Below are positions 1 through 13,352 of a stretch of DNA of 64,000 nucleotides, piece by piece. Origin of the DNA: Artocarpus heterophyllus (taxonomy: Eukaryota > Streptophyta > Magnoliopsida > Rosales > Moraceae); contig JAJQZP010000038.1 in NCBI GenBank assembly GCA_025403435.1, positions 374,517 to 438,516 on the forward strand, read 5' to 3'. Numbering within the stretch: position 1 is the first letter of the stretch; each line of letters starts with the position of its first letter. Both the position numbers and the translations under genes were made by a program. The notes below the pieces were generated by a model. The model saw only the letters and a program-made list of their open reading frames with translations. It did not search any database and had not been told where the DNA came from.

Positions 1-399
1 AAAAATTATAAAATTAATTATCATAATAATAACAATAATTTCTTAAATCTTATTCTTTTTAAAATTAGCATAGTAATAATTCCTTATAACTTATTCTCTT
101 AAAACTAACATATTAATTTCTTAAAACATATTCTTTTAAAACTATCATAATACTAATTTCATAAGCATATTCTTTAAATCTTTTCTTAATTTAACATAAC
201 TTCTAATAACATTTCTAATTTCAAATAACTTTGTAATTTTCTTACTTCAAAATTTTCAGATACTTGTTGCATTTTCTGTTGCAATATTTTAAATCGTACT
301 TATATAATTTCATTTATTTATTTATACATACATAATTTTGTAAACTAAAAATGTACATAATTTCGTAAAATAAAAAAGCGCATAACTTCGAAAAATAAA

Positions 400-3300
400 A
401 ATGCGGACATATTATATTTGCGTAAGCGGTATTCATTCTCATCTTCACCATTTGTCCGTCACTCACCACTGCCCATCAAGTGTTGCTGCAGGTTTCTTAT
501 CTATAGCATGAACATAATAAAATAAGCTTTTGCTTAGCAGGTAGGAAATTATATTCGCAAAACATAATATAAGGCATTTTTCAAAATATGCATGAACTGA
601 TTATGCTCTTTTATGAACATATCTTAGATCCCTATTTTGTCACACTTTTATGGGCCATGCGATCTTTCGAAAGTTAAAGTTCGTGACGGTCCCAAACATC
701 CCAAGACTATGAACTAAACTGAACTTATTGCCTCCCCAAAGGTCGAGAGGTTGGTACAATATTCTTAACTTAACTTATTAGTTTCACTTGTCTTATTGTG
801 TGTACGTAGTATGACATGTTACTACATAGCATCACATACGTAAACATAAGCATGCTTAACATAAACTGAGTAAATAATATAATTTAGTATTGTATACATT
901 ACACATAATATATAACATAATATAAACATGACATATCTTATCATAGCATTATATAACATGACATAATTTATCATCACATAACATGGCATAGACATAGCAC
1001 ATCTTCACATGACAGAATAAGGCATAGCACTGATCATGCATTTTATGATTTTCATAAAAGCGTGTAAAAACACTTTTAGTTTGAAAACCGTAGTTTTCAT
1101 GCTGTAGGCGAGATTCTTACTTACTTGGATTCTGTGCGAGCATTGTCCCAATTAATATCCTCACCTGATGATTTCAATTGATACTATTTCCTAATAGAGT
1201 TTGACAGTCAACTATCAGTCATACATTTTGTAATTGTCTACATACAAAATCCTAATTGATTTTGGACTCATTTAGAATTTAATTAAATCTTTCATACTAT
1301 TCCATTGTTCAATAATTTTTTTTTCAAATTAATTATTAATAATTTCTGTGATGGTAGTTAATTCGATTATCTGACTTACGGAATTTGCTTAAAAACTTGC
1401 CCATAGTTGTTGGGTTATTTCTCTTAACTTGCCATCAATTAATCATTAGTCATCAATTAATAATTAATTCACTACTTGTCCCATAATTAATTTGCTATCT
1501 ATTCTATATAATTCTACTTAAAATTTCATGACATGATCATCTTAAAATAAAACTAACTTATTCATAATTGGCCATCTAAGTTATCCAAGATAACTTTGGC
1601 CCACAGTGGCACAAAACTGCTTCTCGATGTGTTGGGCTTCGTTTGGTTTTATAAGCCAATGAGTGTTCTATGCTGTTTTTACTTCCTTAGTAAATTAGGA
1701 AAAATTAAAACCTTTACACCCTCCAGAACTATTTCATATTTACCTATTTTCTAACTTGGTAAAGTTTTTAGATCCATTATTATCCTTATTGTAGACTGGT
1801 TTGAAGAGCAATCTTATCTCTTTACCTTTAAATTAGTAAAAATACTGGTTTACTATCGGCTTGATTACGTGACATCTAACTATGTGAGTTAGGTCCTAAA
1901 ATTGCCTATGTTAATTAAGCTTTTGGTGCACAAAAAGAAATTTGAAACCACTTTCAAAAAGTAATTGCATAAAAACACTTGTTATGAAATTTTTCTTCAT
2001 TTTAGTCCCCATTCTAATTTCCAAAAGAAAAATTTCACAGTTTTTCATATTGTCCCAATAATGTCCAATTCGCTGTAAAAACACTGCAAAACTGCAGTTT
2101 TTTTTTTAAGTTGTTAAATTGACTTGATTTTGACAAATTTTCACATTTTAGTCCTTTACCAAGTTCCATTAGTTAAAACAAAACTAAAGCTCAGTTTAAA
2201 CTCATTGTTGCTCCTTTATTAAGTTCCGCTAGTTAAAACAAAACTAAAGCTCAGTTTAAACTAATTGTTGCTCCTTTGAAAACTGTCTCCAATAGTTAAA
2301 AAGCGTCAAATTACTATAGAGACCAAAGTTTCTATCTTCGATCCTATTTTCAACTATTTTTATAAATTTGCTTGTAAAGGTTAATTTTAACGTTTCTAAG
2401 TTGTCTTGCATTATTTTTCAACCAAATTTTAATACAATTAACCTCTAGTCCTCTAAAAAATTTCAATCAAACTTCTTGGGGTTAAATTAAACATGCAAAT
2501 TTACATGATCTTACTGCCATGATTATGGATTTCCAACATGCTTGGTGTTTTAAGATTTGAGTTCAAAAATCAATTTTTTTTTCTAGCTGTTTACCTTAAT
2601 CAACATATAAGGCATATGTGCCTACTAAACTTTAAACATTCATGACTTACACATAAAGATGGATTTTTTAATATTTCAAAAGATCAAATCATGCGTCATT
2701 CAACCATATAACATACTAAGGACAAACTTTTTTATGCCATAGTCCATCAAATTTCATATTTTCTTAAAAAAATTAAAACTTTGTTTACCAATGTCTTCAC
2801 CTAGTTTAAATCTAGTCTTTATTTTCATGATGTTATACTTTCTAATAAAAACTAACATTTATGTACATCAAACAAGTCCACAATAACATAACTTAGCAAA
2901 TCGAACAAATCACAACTTTAGATTTATTTTTTTAATTAATTAATTTATATATTTTTTGTCTAACAACAAATCACAAATTTTTTATAAATAAAGTTTGAAT
3001 TGTTGAGTTTACCTAGAGTGTGGAAGATGGTTAACTCCTTGGATCCTTGAACACCATGATAAATCTTCAGCTTTCACTAAGAAAATATCAAAGTTTAGAG
3101 TTTAATGAAAACTCCAATATAACTAACCATAGACTAGTTGGAAACTAAATTTTCTTTCTTACCTACAAGTCCCCGATCACACTTATTCTGTTAAGCTTGC
3201 TCTTGGTTGTGATATTGAGAGTTTAATTGAACAAGTTTTAGAGGGTAGTGGGAAGTTACATGGCAGAAGTGGAAAGAAAGAGAGAGAAACAACTCTTTGA

Positions 3301-3460
3301 AAGTTTATGAGAAAAAGGAAGAAAAAGGTAAAAACTTATTCCCACCCATGGGCATTTATAGACACTTGATTAAGGGACTTAAAAAGCAATGTTTTGGGGT
3401 CTAAATTGAAGCAAGAATTGGGCTGATACCAGGGCTGATGTACATTTTTATTTTTTTATT
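400..3460 (-). mobile_element. Possible remnant of an LTR (Ty3/gypsy-like), antisense
   Basis: Read on the minus strand, the segment has the layout of a long plant LTR: a TATA-like TCTATAAATGC near 3353-3363, then a pyrimidine-rich leader, then AT-rich sequence. The style matches the better-defined solo LTR at 20294-22413. I could not find clean TG...CA ends or a target-site duplication, so limits and identity are inferred only. It could also be ordinary AT-rich intergenic DNA. Confidence 0.28.
2161..2277. repeat. 60-bp tandem duplication
   Basis: Two adjacent copies with an exact 60-bp period, 2161-2220 and 2221-2277. Both begin AAGTTCC and share AGTTAAAACAAAACTAAAGC. They differ at only a few positions, so the duplication is fairly recent relative to the surrounding sequence. 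Confidence 0.85.
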
Positions 3461-4067
3461 TTTTTTGGTACAAGTTTGCTTCATTTCCATCCTTATGAGA
3501 TCATGAATAGTGAGGTAAGCAAGAGTGGTCGTACTAGTAGTCTTATCTTATATTAATGCAACTGCTCAACGAGGATGCCAAGGACGCTCATTAACGAGTG
3601 AGCTACTAGGATGAAAAGGAATTTCTTTGAATCGATTTCGACCAAAACAATTTAGAGATAGAAGTGGCTGTGAGTTTTGTTAAGTTACTAGTGGAAAACT
3701 TTTGTTCTTGTTTTATTTATTTACTTTGAAGAATGATGTTTTGTTCCTTAAAATTAGCATCACTTTTTCATAATATTGTTTTGCTTCTTTGATGCAAACG
3801 GAAATCAGATGATGCTTATAAAAAGAAGTAAAAAAAAAAAAAGAAAAAGAAAACCAAACAAAAGTGATTGTAGATTGGCTGTTAGTTCGAACTTCAAAGA
3901 CAACCAAGTCCTAGAAACATTTCCTATCCCATGGACTAGAACACAAAATTTGCTATTAGAGGGTTATAATGGGAGTCTACTCGGGATTAGGACCAGGGTT
4001 TACAAGTTAAAGTTGAGACAATTTACATTAAAGGTATTCATAGATCGGACTACACATATGATGAGTC

Positions 4068-4642
4068 AATCTATAATCCAGTCTATATATCGGATTGGGA
4101 AACCAATTCGTAAGACTCCCAATCCAATCCGATCCGTGAACAATGGATTCCATGAATTGGAATCCACAAATTCACGGATTGAGCATTTAAATTAATTAAA
4201 TATATATATAAATAAAAAAGTATAACATAATATGACATAACTCATTAAAATCCAACAAATTATATTACAAATTTTTCATGAATTACTAATGAATCAAGGG
4301 ACAGCTGTTGGCTTTGTTGAGGCGGAAAATTTTTTATTGTATATACCCTAGAGTCCGAATAATGAAACGGGATTTTGGGCTAGGTTTTCTTAACTAAATA
4401 AAACTATAAAATTTAGTCTTTCACAAATTTTGCTAACCGGTAGTTATATTAGAAAGCTTTATTTATTACATATTAATATATAAAAATTATATATTATATA
4501 TTATATATTATATATTATATATATACATATCAAATTTACAGATTACATGAATTGGGGATCTCAATCTGTAATCTAATTCGTATATATCAAATTAAAAAAT
4601 CTCAATCCAAAACCTTTTCATATCGACAGATTGGATTAGATT
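4068..4642. repeat. Cluster of inverted repeats, possible degenerate MITE
   Basis: Several hairpins sit close together. TCCGTGAACAATGGATTCC (4133-4151) pairs imperfectly with GGAATCCACAAATTCACGGA (4159-4178). CGGATTGGGA (4091-4100) pairs with the TCCCAATCC stretch after 4116. The outer flanks (AATCTATAATCC near 4068 and GGATTAGATT near 4632) are also weakly inverted. This resembles an old fold-back or MITE insertion with an AT-rich interior; the ends are uncertain. Confidence 0.35.
4483..4526. repeat. TA-rich microsatellite (TATAT/ATTAT)
   Basis: Tandem ATATT/TATAT units inside the putative fold-back element. Confidence 0.8.
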
Positions 4643-5546
4643 AAACGTATTATACTGATTGATGGAATTTGTTAAAACCACTATTTTACGCCTTTGGAGG
4701 GACCCTTGTGTCAACTCTTGGCACCCAATGGCTTGCTCAATTTCATGTCACCATTAAGCGTTACCGCACATGTACGGTACTCATCACAAGCTACAAGCTC
4801 ATTGTTTGAATGACTTAAGCCACAATATGCTTTGGATACATAACATCAACTCTCAAGAAGTGATATTCCTCTAAATCACCCCTAAAATCATATGTGTATC
4901 CAAATTATAAATATTTGTGTGACAACTTTTTTTTTTAAATTGTGATATAAATAAACACATTTTTTTTCAAAGCATAGCATACATATAATTTTCTCTTACA
5001 CAAAAAGCGACCCACTCAATGAGTCTAAACTAAGCAACCCATCAAACAAGGCCATGCCAGTGCAAGGTCCATTAGGTTGGGGTATACGCATGATAACAAC
5101 AAATAAAAATTGAATATTTTGTTAAAGTAAATGCTCTGCTATACTCGAGATCGAATCTTACTTTTCTTTATCTTTAATGAGAATGCATAAATAAAAGTGC
5201 AACATACAGCAGAGAAAAAGAAGCATCAAAGCATCGGGGCAACAAAAAGAAAAACAGTGGCAACGCATTAAATTTGTCAATTGGCTAAGATACGTCTTCT
5301 ATACCAATCTCTGACTATAATATGGTTTTCACAAGAAAAGTACAATTGCTATAAAAGAAACAAAAGCTGCTAAAGAACCAAAAAAAAAAAAGTTATCGTT
5401 TATAGTACTTAATGCTGTGCTTCCATGGAGTTGACATCAGAATAGGAGCAAAAAGGGGTTCCTTTTTTTTTTTTTTCTTTTTCTTTTTTTGGTATCAATC
5501 TTGAAGGAGAACATCTTAAGAACCAGATTGCCCCAATATATGAATA

Positions 5547-8500
5547 TCACATTGATGGGAAAAACTTGTTGAGATTGAAAGGCAAGGAATAGAATTCCTC
5601 ACTTCTTGTATCTGTCTTGAAGGATCTGAACCTGTCCCACCAATGCATGCCTCTATCTTTCCTTGTTGCATTGTCTTTCTTGTGCAATGTGATGTCTAGG
5701 AACATCGCCAACAGGCCTGCGACAAAGGCTTTCGACGAGAACGGGACGTTGATCATGTCATTGAACTGCAACGAAATGAGAAATATAAGGGAGAGAAATA
5801 GAAAGTGGAAAACCATTTCTCGATGAGACGTGAGGACTTAAAACAAAACAAGTGTTTTAGAGGAAATGGTTGGTACCCATCTTGCTCCAGTGTGGACTGG
5901 ACCGTAACCGTTAATAACTGTGTACTCATTGAAGTATTGAGGGATTGATAAGCCCATGAAGATTGAGAAGCCCAGAACAAACTTTGTCCTGAAACTGTTT
6001 AGATTGCAGAATTGAACCAAGCTGAGACCTGCTGAACCTGCGCATTCATAATTATATATATAAAAAAAGGATTCAGATTATTTGAACTCTGTATAAAAGC
6101 AAAATTTGTTTCATCAATTTGTGGTACGTACCAACATAGGCGAAGAAAAAGCAGTACAATGCTGCGATTATTGGCGGTGGAATTGAGGCAAACACGGCTC
6201 CAAATTTTCCTGCAAGAAGATGTTGCACAGCTTACTACTCCAGTTTTGGAGAGACAAAGATTATATATTGGATTTGCAAAATAAATAAAGTGCATACCAA
6301 GTATAGAGAAGAAGATCATGAATCCGGCCGAAATCTGAACAACTCTTCTGCTACCAACGCGTGTCAATGCTAACAAACCGGCATTTTCACTGGAAGAAAA
6401 ATTAATGAATGGCTCAGTTATTGTACAAATTGAAATTGTTTTTGTGTAGGTAAGGAAAGATGAGAAGAATCATACACGGATACTGATGATCCATTGCCAG
6501 TCCCGAAAATACCACAGAACAGAATGCCAACTCCCTTAAATCAAAAGCAAACAAAAAGAAAAAGAAACTATTACCAATAGAAATGAATGAACAGGGAAAA
6601 GGATTGCCGAAGTCTTTAATGAGTTTGAATATAATACCTGCCAACCAACACCGCGGCTAAGGACAGAGGGCGGGATTGGAGTTGCACTTGCATACCTTGA
6701 CACAGCAATGAAGACACCAGTGGACTGTTCAACAGAAGAAGAATCAAAGACTACAATTAAAACATAATGCATGGTTATCCAAACTGAATATGATAAAAAC
6801 AGTACGCAAGTTATCATCTGCTTACGGGCAATTTCTCTATCAGAAACTCAACAAATATACCTCTACAAGAGCAACAAATGAAGCAGCCATCATTGCAAAA
6901 GCTTCTCCAGCATCAAAAGTTGGGGCTCCCCACTGGAAGGGATAAGGAACTCTTATCCTGTGTTCATGCATTGTAAACAATTTACACTAATCAGCCATAT
7001 CATTTCACCGTTACGTATTTTAATTGCCATATCCATCAATCAATTACATTGAAGTTTCAATTTTTCAAACTGAATTCTTCTAAGCAAGGTAATAATTATT
7101 AAAGAAAAGAAAATCATAACAATCTAAATTCAGTTACAAGTAAGCAGCCACAAAGCCCTACCATGGGGCAGCACCAATAATGCCAGCTCGGTCAGTTCGA
7201 CAACTATGTTGAGTTTTAGGTCCAGTGTTCTTATATGCCCCACCAACAGTGAGCAAATGAGCATAGACCCACACAATCACCACGGAGAATATAACGGCGA
7301 AGCGATCAAACACATGCCTATCCCCACGTATCACATGAGGTATGTACTGTAAGAATTCATGAGTCAAGTTTAATGGCCAGAGATATTAGTCATTGATAAC
7401 TTATGAGAAAAAAGAAAATATAACTGGTTATCAGCGGAACTCACTTGGGAAAACAATACTAGGATGACGAGTTGAGGTAGTCCAATCTCCACACATTTTG
7501 CAAGCTAGACAACCAAAGCCAGATACATATCATACACAATAAAGGGTGGGGTTTGGAGGTTTATATTTTTTGGGTAAATTCATTATTGTGAAAGGATATA
7601 TATAATGACTCTAGTCATACCACAGGGAAACCAAACTCATATAGCCCAAACCCTGATAGAGCTACCAAAGGAACAGCGGACAACGGACTCAGGAACCTGA
7701 AATAGAAGAAATTACAAGTGGCTAGTAAGTTTAAAAGATAAGAGAGGCCCCAGTATGATTAGAAGTCCATTCAGAAAAGTAGGTGTTAACTTAAGAGTAA
7801 CTAGAAGGAACTTGAGTAAAACAAATAACAAATGGAGTATCAGACCTCGCCACATTCCGCCAGAGGCCACTGAATCCAAAAACAATCTGGAGAGTCGAGG
7901 CAACAATAAGGGCGCCCTGCGTTCCACGCATTATCCTCTCGAACTTCTGCACTCAATACAAATCATACCAAACAGGATTCTGTTGACAAAAGAACAGTAA
8001 AAGAAGAACAAAGCAAACAGAGAGGAAAAACACCTCCTGAGGATTCAAAACGTCGCTGTATCGACCAGCCAAAATTATCGAAATGGTTGTTGGCACGTAA
8101 GAGTATGAGGCTCCAATAACAGCAGGTAAACAAGTTCCAAATAACGTTTGAAGCAATGTGTTCAAACCAGCTACAAACAGTATCGTTTGAATCATCTTTG
8201 CTTTCTCCTCCTAAAAAATTTCATTGCAATTTAATAAATTAAAGAGTTGAGACTCACACATCACACAAGAATAGAGAAGATTGAAAAACTGTTTGACTTC
8301 ATTGTTTTTGTACTTGTTATATAGCGACTTACATTTCCACCTCCCATCTGGGGCACCAGAGAGGCAGGGATGAGAACCGTTGTGCCAAGCATCACCAAGT
8401 AATGTTGGAAACCAAGTAATATAGCCTCGGCTGCATTCAAAAACAATTTCACATTTACAAATTTTCAGTACTTACAAAAAGAAAGCAGAAGACTTTACAT

Positions 8501-8879
8501 AACATTTGTCCAAATTAAAGATGACAAATGGAGTTCATGCAGATCAGTCAAAGAGTTCAGTCAGAACACCATTAAGATGGTGCAATAAGTTTGTAAATAT
8601 CAGAACCAAAGGACTAGTTTGCATTGTTACTATAACCAAAGAGAAATACTAATAGTACCAATGCTCATACTCAACAAGAAGGAAAAAAGAGAAGATATTA
8701 CTTATCACAAGAAACAAAAGAAGAAAAATAAAAGTAAGCAGAAAGCACTCACGCCAAGGAGGAGGACTGGTTATGCAATAAGAGATATTGGGAAGCTGAT
8801 CCTTTGCCGGATGAGGCTGAAGCTCCTCCTGTTTGGGGGGCGGCGCAGGACCTCCACCTCCACCTCCACCTCCTGCCAT
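5547..8879 (-). CDS. Nucleobase-ascorbate transporter (NAT/NCS2 family), 14 exons, 538 aa
   Basis: Predicted plasma-membrane permease of the NAT (xanthine/uracil permease) family, closest in remembered sequence to Arabidopsis NAT5/NAT6. Coding exons on the minus strand: 8879-8753, 8430-8333, 8210-8034, 7946-7846, 7696-7621, 7504-7445, 7346-7162, 6957-6861, 6724-6638, 6534-6476, 6389-6298, 6209-6132, 6037-5877, 5765-5547. All junctions are GT-AG and the phases add up to 538 codons plus stop. The start follows from the conserved N-terminus: a Gly/Pro-rich tract, then DQLPNISYCITSPPPW. The NAT signature is ENAGLLALTRVG (residues 357-368), split by an intron just before it. QMGGGN, FGTCLPAVIGASY and the C-terminal LHKKD...HWWDRF block are typical. 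Substrate (uracil, xanthine, other) cannot be read from sequence; plant NAT5/6-type proteins are poorly characterised. No frameshift or stop was found, so the gene looks functional. Confidence 0.95.
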
Positions 8880-9083
8880 GCTTGCTTCACTTCTTCTTCT
8901 CCCTCTCACTCCCTACATAAATTATATAAATCTATATAATCTGTGACAACCCAAATATATATATATATATAAACAACTTTGTTAATTCAACCAATACCAA
9001 CACAGTACTGTATTACTTGAATTTCTTAACAATACCCAAAATTCCAAATTCCAAAGAAGTTACAAAACAATCAAAAGAGGTGG

Positions 9084-9119
<36 letters not shown>

Positions 9120-9600
9120 CACCTTTACTAACACCGAGACGTTTCAGTCCCCAAAAAATTACTCTAGACTAAAATTCAACACAAATACGCGCCTACCAAG
9201 ATTGATCAACAAACATGAGCAGAAGAAGAAGACTCACTATAATAAAGAAGAAAGTAGCAAAGCAAAGCAGTGAAAATATGGCCAAGTACTCTTACGGAAA
9301 AAGCTGCTCAAGCTAAAGAATGAACAGAGAAGTCAGTGGCTTGTGTATATAATGTAATGTAATTAATTATATATGACATTAAACATTGTGATGCTTTTAC
9401 AACCCAATACCAACTTAGAGGCGAAGAAACATAAAGTGGGTCTGAAGATATGAGAAACAAGAAAAGAAAAGCAAAAGGGAAAGCGAGAAAGAAGAGAAGA
9501 AGAATACCTCTTGGCGACCCAAAGATTCTGATGTTGTTTTTCAAATTTTCTTATATAATGTGGGTCTTCTTTTTTGTTTTTTGTTTTTGTTTTTTTTTTG
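8880..9600 (-). other. 5' leader of the NAT gene with a probable UTR intron
   Basis: On the minus strand an acceptor (TTTATGTAG followed by GGAGTGAG, exon start 8912) lies 33 nt upstream of the ATG. A matching donor (CCAAGAG followed by GTATTC, exon end 9508) lies about 600 bp further up. This predicts a 5'UTR intron at 9507-8913 and a noncoding first exon above 9508. A 31-base A run (plus strand) at 9084-9114 falls inside that intron. Transcript data would be needed to fix the transcription start. Confidence 0.4.
9084..9114. repeat. Poly(A) run, 31 bases
   Basis: Uninterrupted A homopolymer on the plus strand (T on the sense strand of the NAT leader intron). Confidence 0.95.
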
Positions 9601-10153
9601 TTTTTTTTGCTTCTGTCACGTAAAGATAAAGTTTGTATAAAAGGGTCTCCTCCACCGTCACCTTTTGCCATTTTTATCAGTCGGACTATTCTTTACATTT
9701 GCATACAAACAAATAATTTAAAATTAAGAATGGAAAAGAGATAAAATAATAAACCAAGAAGCTCTTTCCAAAGTTTAAAAAGAAAAAAGAAATCTCTCTC
9801 ATTATCAACGCGGTAACATGTCACGAAAGTTGGCCATTTTCATACTTCTTAACACTTTACACTTTACACCACTGATTTTGGAAATTTTTTTTTGGTTTTT
9901 TTTTAACTGTGATGAACGGATTTAGAAAATTTTGTTGCAGGCTTGGTATTTGGTAAGGCTGAACCTGATTATATATTGAAGAGTCCTTTTCTTTATCAAA
10001 GTATTGTCAAACGTACACATAAATTCACCTCCGTTCTGTCTCGTCTTTTTTTGCCATTGACACGTACTTGGATTTCTGAGATGTCTGTGATTGTGCAGTG
10101 AATCGTTAGACTCAAAAATTACAACCCTTTTGGCTGGTATTAAAAGTAATATA

Positions 10154-10177
10154 AATATATATATATATATATATATG
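10154..10177. repeat. (AT)n microsatellite
   Basis: About 12 uninterrupted AT units. Confidence 0.9.
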
Positions 10178-11233
10178 TACAGTCAACGTTACACGAAAGT
10201 GTTAAATTGGCTAAAAGGTATATAAGTTGAATACACGTAAACTCCATGTTATGGACCTGTTACATTGTTGCAAATAATATTTTGCCGTGCACTCCGAAAA
10301 GGGTCTTCGAATTACTAGAATTTGCCCGTGATTGTAGTAATATTTGGGTTCACTGATTTTCACTGACAGTATTAAGAATTAGATGCCAAATAAAAGGCTC
10401 AACTTGGTAACAAAAATGGACGTTACAGAGGAGTTGTTGTTCAAGGCATTAATATATTTATATTTTTTTATCCTGTGAATTGTTAATGGAACTTGTACTG
10501 GGATATGTTCAGATTCCACACCATTTATGCGATTAAAATAAAGTTAAATGTTCACTTTTTTTATTGTTTACTTTTATTCATAGGGCTAGATCAAGAGTAG
10601 AGAGAGTCGTAGATTTGAGATGCCCACATTCCAGTTGTTAGCTTCTGATGTGAAACTAAGATGTTATTTTCACTTGAAGAAAAAGAAAGAAATTGTCTCC
10701 ATCTTGGATTTGTTTTGTGTCCTTTTGTTGATGGCTTATTATAAACTAGAATTTTCTCTTTCTTTTTAAAGTGAAAGGTTTTATTCCCTGACCCCACACA
10801 AGAGGTTTCCCCATCTTCCTTTTCCTAACCCCTAAGATTGAACATAATGAGTATGTAAATCGATCAACTTTAGAAAAAAACAAGAAGTTTAAACAAAAAT
10901 TCTCACCATAGAAAATAAGAGTGTACTACCAAACATATAATTGAACGTCCTATATATATGCTTGGACCTATTTACCATTTTTTTTTCCCTTTTATATTAC
11001 CGAAATTGAAGAATAAAATTGCAATTCTCAAATCTCATAAACCTTTTTTCGTTGTCCACACACATACCCTATTAAATAGGAAAACTGTTAAGTGGCACCG
11101 TCAGTATTAAACACCTCAACTAATAGAGAGTAGATCTTACTTATAGGTTTCATGTTGTAGGGCCACTCCTTTATTACTGTGTTGTTTTCAATACACTGAT
11201 GCCCTATAGCATCGCTAATTAACAAAATTAAAC

Positions 11234-11518
11234 GGTCACCATAGGTGGTGGTGGCATGGTTGCAAGAACGCTAATCTTAAGTCTCCCTCGTTCACATCTC
11301 AAGGTTTGAATCCCCACCTCCTCACAAAAAAGTTTTAGCCTTAAAAGTGGCATTGTATGGTGGGTATAAGGGCCCATAGTGGACCGGTGAAATCTTAGTA
11401 AGTGGATGTGGAATAAGTTTAGACCCTCAAGTATTGCACGAGTAGGACCAGTTGATTCCTTCTATTGACGCGGGGAAGTGGAGGCTTAAGGATACAAACA
11501 ACCGTTTTTTTTTTTTTT
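11234..11518 (+). mobile_element. tRNA-derived SINE-like element
   Basis: A box-A-like TGGCATGGTTG (11252-11262) is followed about 40 bp later by a box-B-like GGTTTGAATCC (11303-11313) and then CCCACCTCC. This is the usual head of plant tRNA-derived SINEs. A unique body follows and the element ends in a run of 14 T (11505-11518), as in T-tailed plant SINE families. Target-site duplications were not found by eye, so the exact ends are approximate. Confidence 0.55.
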
Positions 11519-12348
11519 CCTTTTCTTGAGCAAGAAAAAAAAAACATAACTAAATGATCCTAAGGAAATACCAAAGATAGCTAGGTGCAGTACTTCCCTG
11601 TCTACTGGGTTTGGACATTCTCACTAATAACCACCAAAAAAAAAAAAAAAAGAACCTTTGCCCTTTAGAGCTATTCGTGTTATAAAAAGAGAAACAAAAC
11701 CATAAGCCCACGGAACGTGATTGATGAAATTTTGCTAAAAGCACCTTAATCCCTTCTTTTATGCCGCCGCACATGTTGTCTTGCAACAATAGATCCCTGT
11801 AGTTATACAGCAAGGCTACTACGTATATATATATACACACGCACACATATATGGGTATGGTTTTAATCACTACGTTTTATGTCATTATTAGCCATTTGGT
11901 ATAAATATAACAATTGAAATTAGGTGAATGCTTGCCAAAGCGTATATATGCTTCTTTCTTTGCTGTGGAGGTATGGAGAAGCTACTTGGTTGATTCTGGA
12001 ATGTAATAATGGCCAAGATCTCGGTTTATCTCATTTGCCAAGATTGCAAGACACCGACCATGAATCTACAAATCTCATGATTGCAAATGTGATGATGAAT
12101 GAGACTGAATTGAATAATGATTTAGACCTAATCTTGTGTGCTTTGTTTAGTGTTAATACTTCGAATTGATCTGTTGTCCCCTACAATAATCCAAATACGA
12201 AATTATTATGTTATTTGTGACATAATATAGTTGGTAGTATTTGATAATTTGAATCCAACAAACAACATCAAGTTCATTATGTAAGTCACAGCCTGTTCGC
12301 GCCCAGCTACAGGGGATTTTAAAAATGACTTTATGAAAAAATCATTTT

Positions 12349-12554
12349 GGACAAATGACTTTTTTTTTTCAGTTTTTTTGTATTAAAAAACAAGTTTTTT
12401 GGACATAAAAATTACTCCACTTTTTTTTTTCACACTTTGTTGAGGTTCTTTTTTTGCTACAATTTTTTTTCTTATCTTTTTGAAAAAAACTGGGGTAATT
12501 TTTCTGTACAAAAAAGTATATTTTTTTGTGTAAAAAAAAAAAATCATTTGTCTA
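12349..12554. repeat. Fold-back (palindromic) repeat, candidate MITE
   Basis: Two nested inverted pairs share one centre. The outer pair is GGACAAATGACT (12349-12360) with ATCATTTGTCTA (12543-12554). The inner pair is GGACATAAAAATTACTCCA (12401-12419) with TGGGGTAATTTTTCTGTAC (12491-12509). The whole segment could form a stem of about 70 bp interrupted by T/A runs. No target duplication was seen. Confidence 0.42.
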
Positions 12555-12840
12555 ATTCAAATTTTTTTTTGACTCTTTTTTCAAAATATCCCTCATGGAA
12601 TATGGACTATTCAAAACTTAGTTCATCTTGACAGGATTTCTTTCTTTTGAAAAAAAAAAATTACTTTCTGAACCAATTTTGTAAAATGATTTCTTTTTCA
12701 AAACTAGTAATTTAGTCCCTGAATTTACAATAGAATAGCAATTAACTCAAATAATCAACGGAAATTAGATTTTAAACCATTTGTGACTCTCTCAAAAGAG
12801 TGTCTACCAAACCATAATCCAGTAAACTCAAATTGAAGAT

Positions 12841-12960
12841 AGAGTGCGTTTGACAACACAATTAGAACGAAAAGTTAGCATGAATTTACTGTAACATGTG
12901 AGCTTTACACTATATTTAAAACTATATAATTGTAACGACATTGTCAAAAGATAATTGTAT
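12841..12960 (+). mobile_element. hAT-like MITE copy
   Basis: Begins GAGTGCGTTTGACAA and contains the family core GTAACATGTGAGCTTTACA followed by ATTGTAAC. The same core occurs at about 36605, 37424 (inverted), 61523 (inverted) and 63171. Ends are approximate. Confidence 0.45.
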
Positions 12961-13320
12961 TAGCGAATCTAGCAATGATGTGATCCCTAGTTTCCTTTTT
13001 TTTTTTTTTTTCTAATTGGCTTCACTTAGACTGGGAAATGGGACTTCCTCAAAAGCAACAAAATCACGTTCTAAACTAGACAAGTGAACGGATCCCACTG
13101 CCAAGTTGACGTCTTTAAAAAATAATGCTTACTCTGATCACAAAAGAAAGATAATGAGGCAGATTCTGAACAGAAGAATTATTCACCCAATCAATTTATC
13201 ATAATGACCTCAAGAAATGTTTGCCTTCACCATCAAACCCACCTCATTGGAAGCATGCCCAAATTTAGAGTGCTTGCACACAAGTAATGCGGTGAACACG
13301 GTGCCTGATTCCTCCATTAT

Positions 13321-13323
<3 letters not shown>

Positions 13324-13352
<29 letters not shown>
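13324..13352. repeat. (GT)n microsatellite
   Basis: About 14 GT units. Confidence 0.95.

Larger units (their letters stand above)
1..5546. other. Gene-free AT-rich intergenic region
   Basis: No open reading frame here has coding character. The stretch holds a possible antisense LTR remnant (about 400-3460), a 60-bp tandem duplication, a cluster of inverted repeats near 4.1 kb and a TA-rich microsatellite. The 139-codon ORF at 3776-4195 is low-complexity Lys/Arg-rich sequence followed by repeat DNA and is not called as a gene. The right end is the 3' flank of the minus-strand transporter gene. Confidence 0.7.

Noticed and set aside
3776..4195. 139-codon ORF
   Set aside because: Lys/Arg low-complexity start and translation through inverted-repeat DNA; no domain.
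5999..6817. Several 60-125-codon minus-strand ORFs
   Set aside because: They are exons of the NAT gene read through into introns, not separate genes.
11924..12169. 81-codon ORF
   Set aside because: No recognised family, no splice context, isolated in intergenic DNA.
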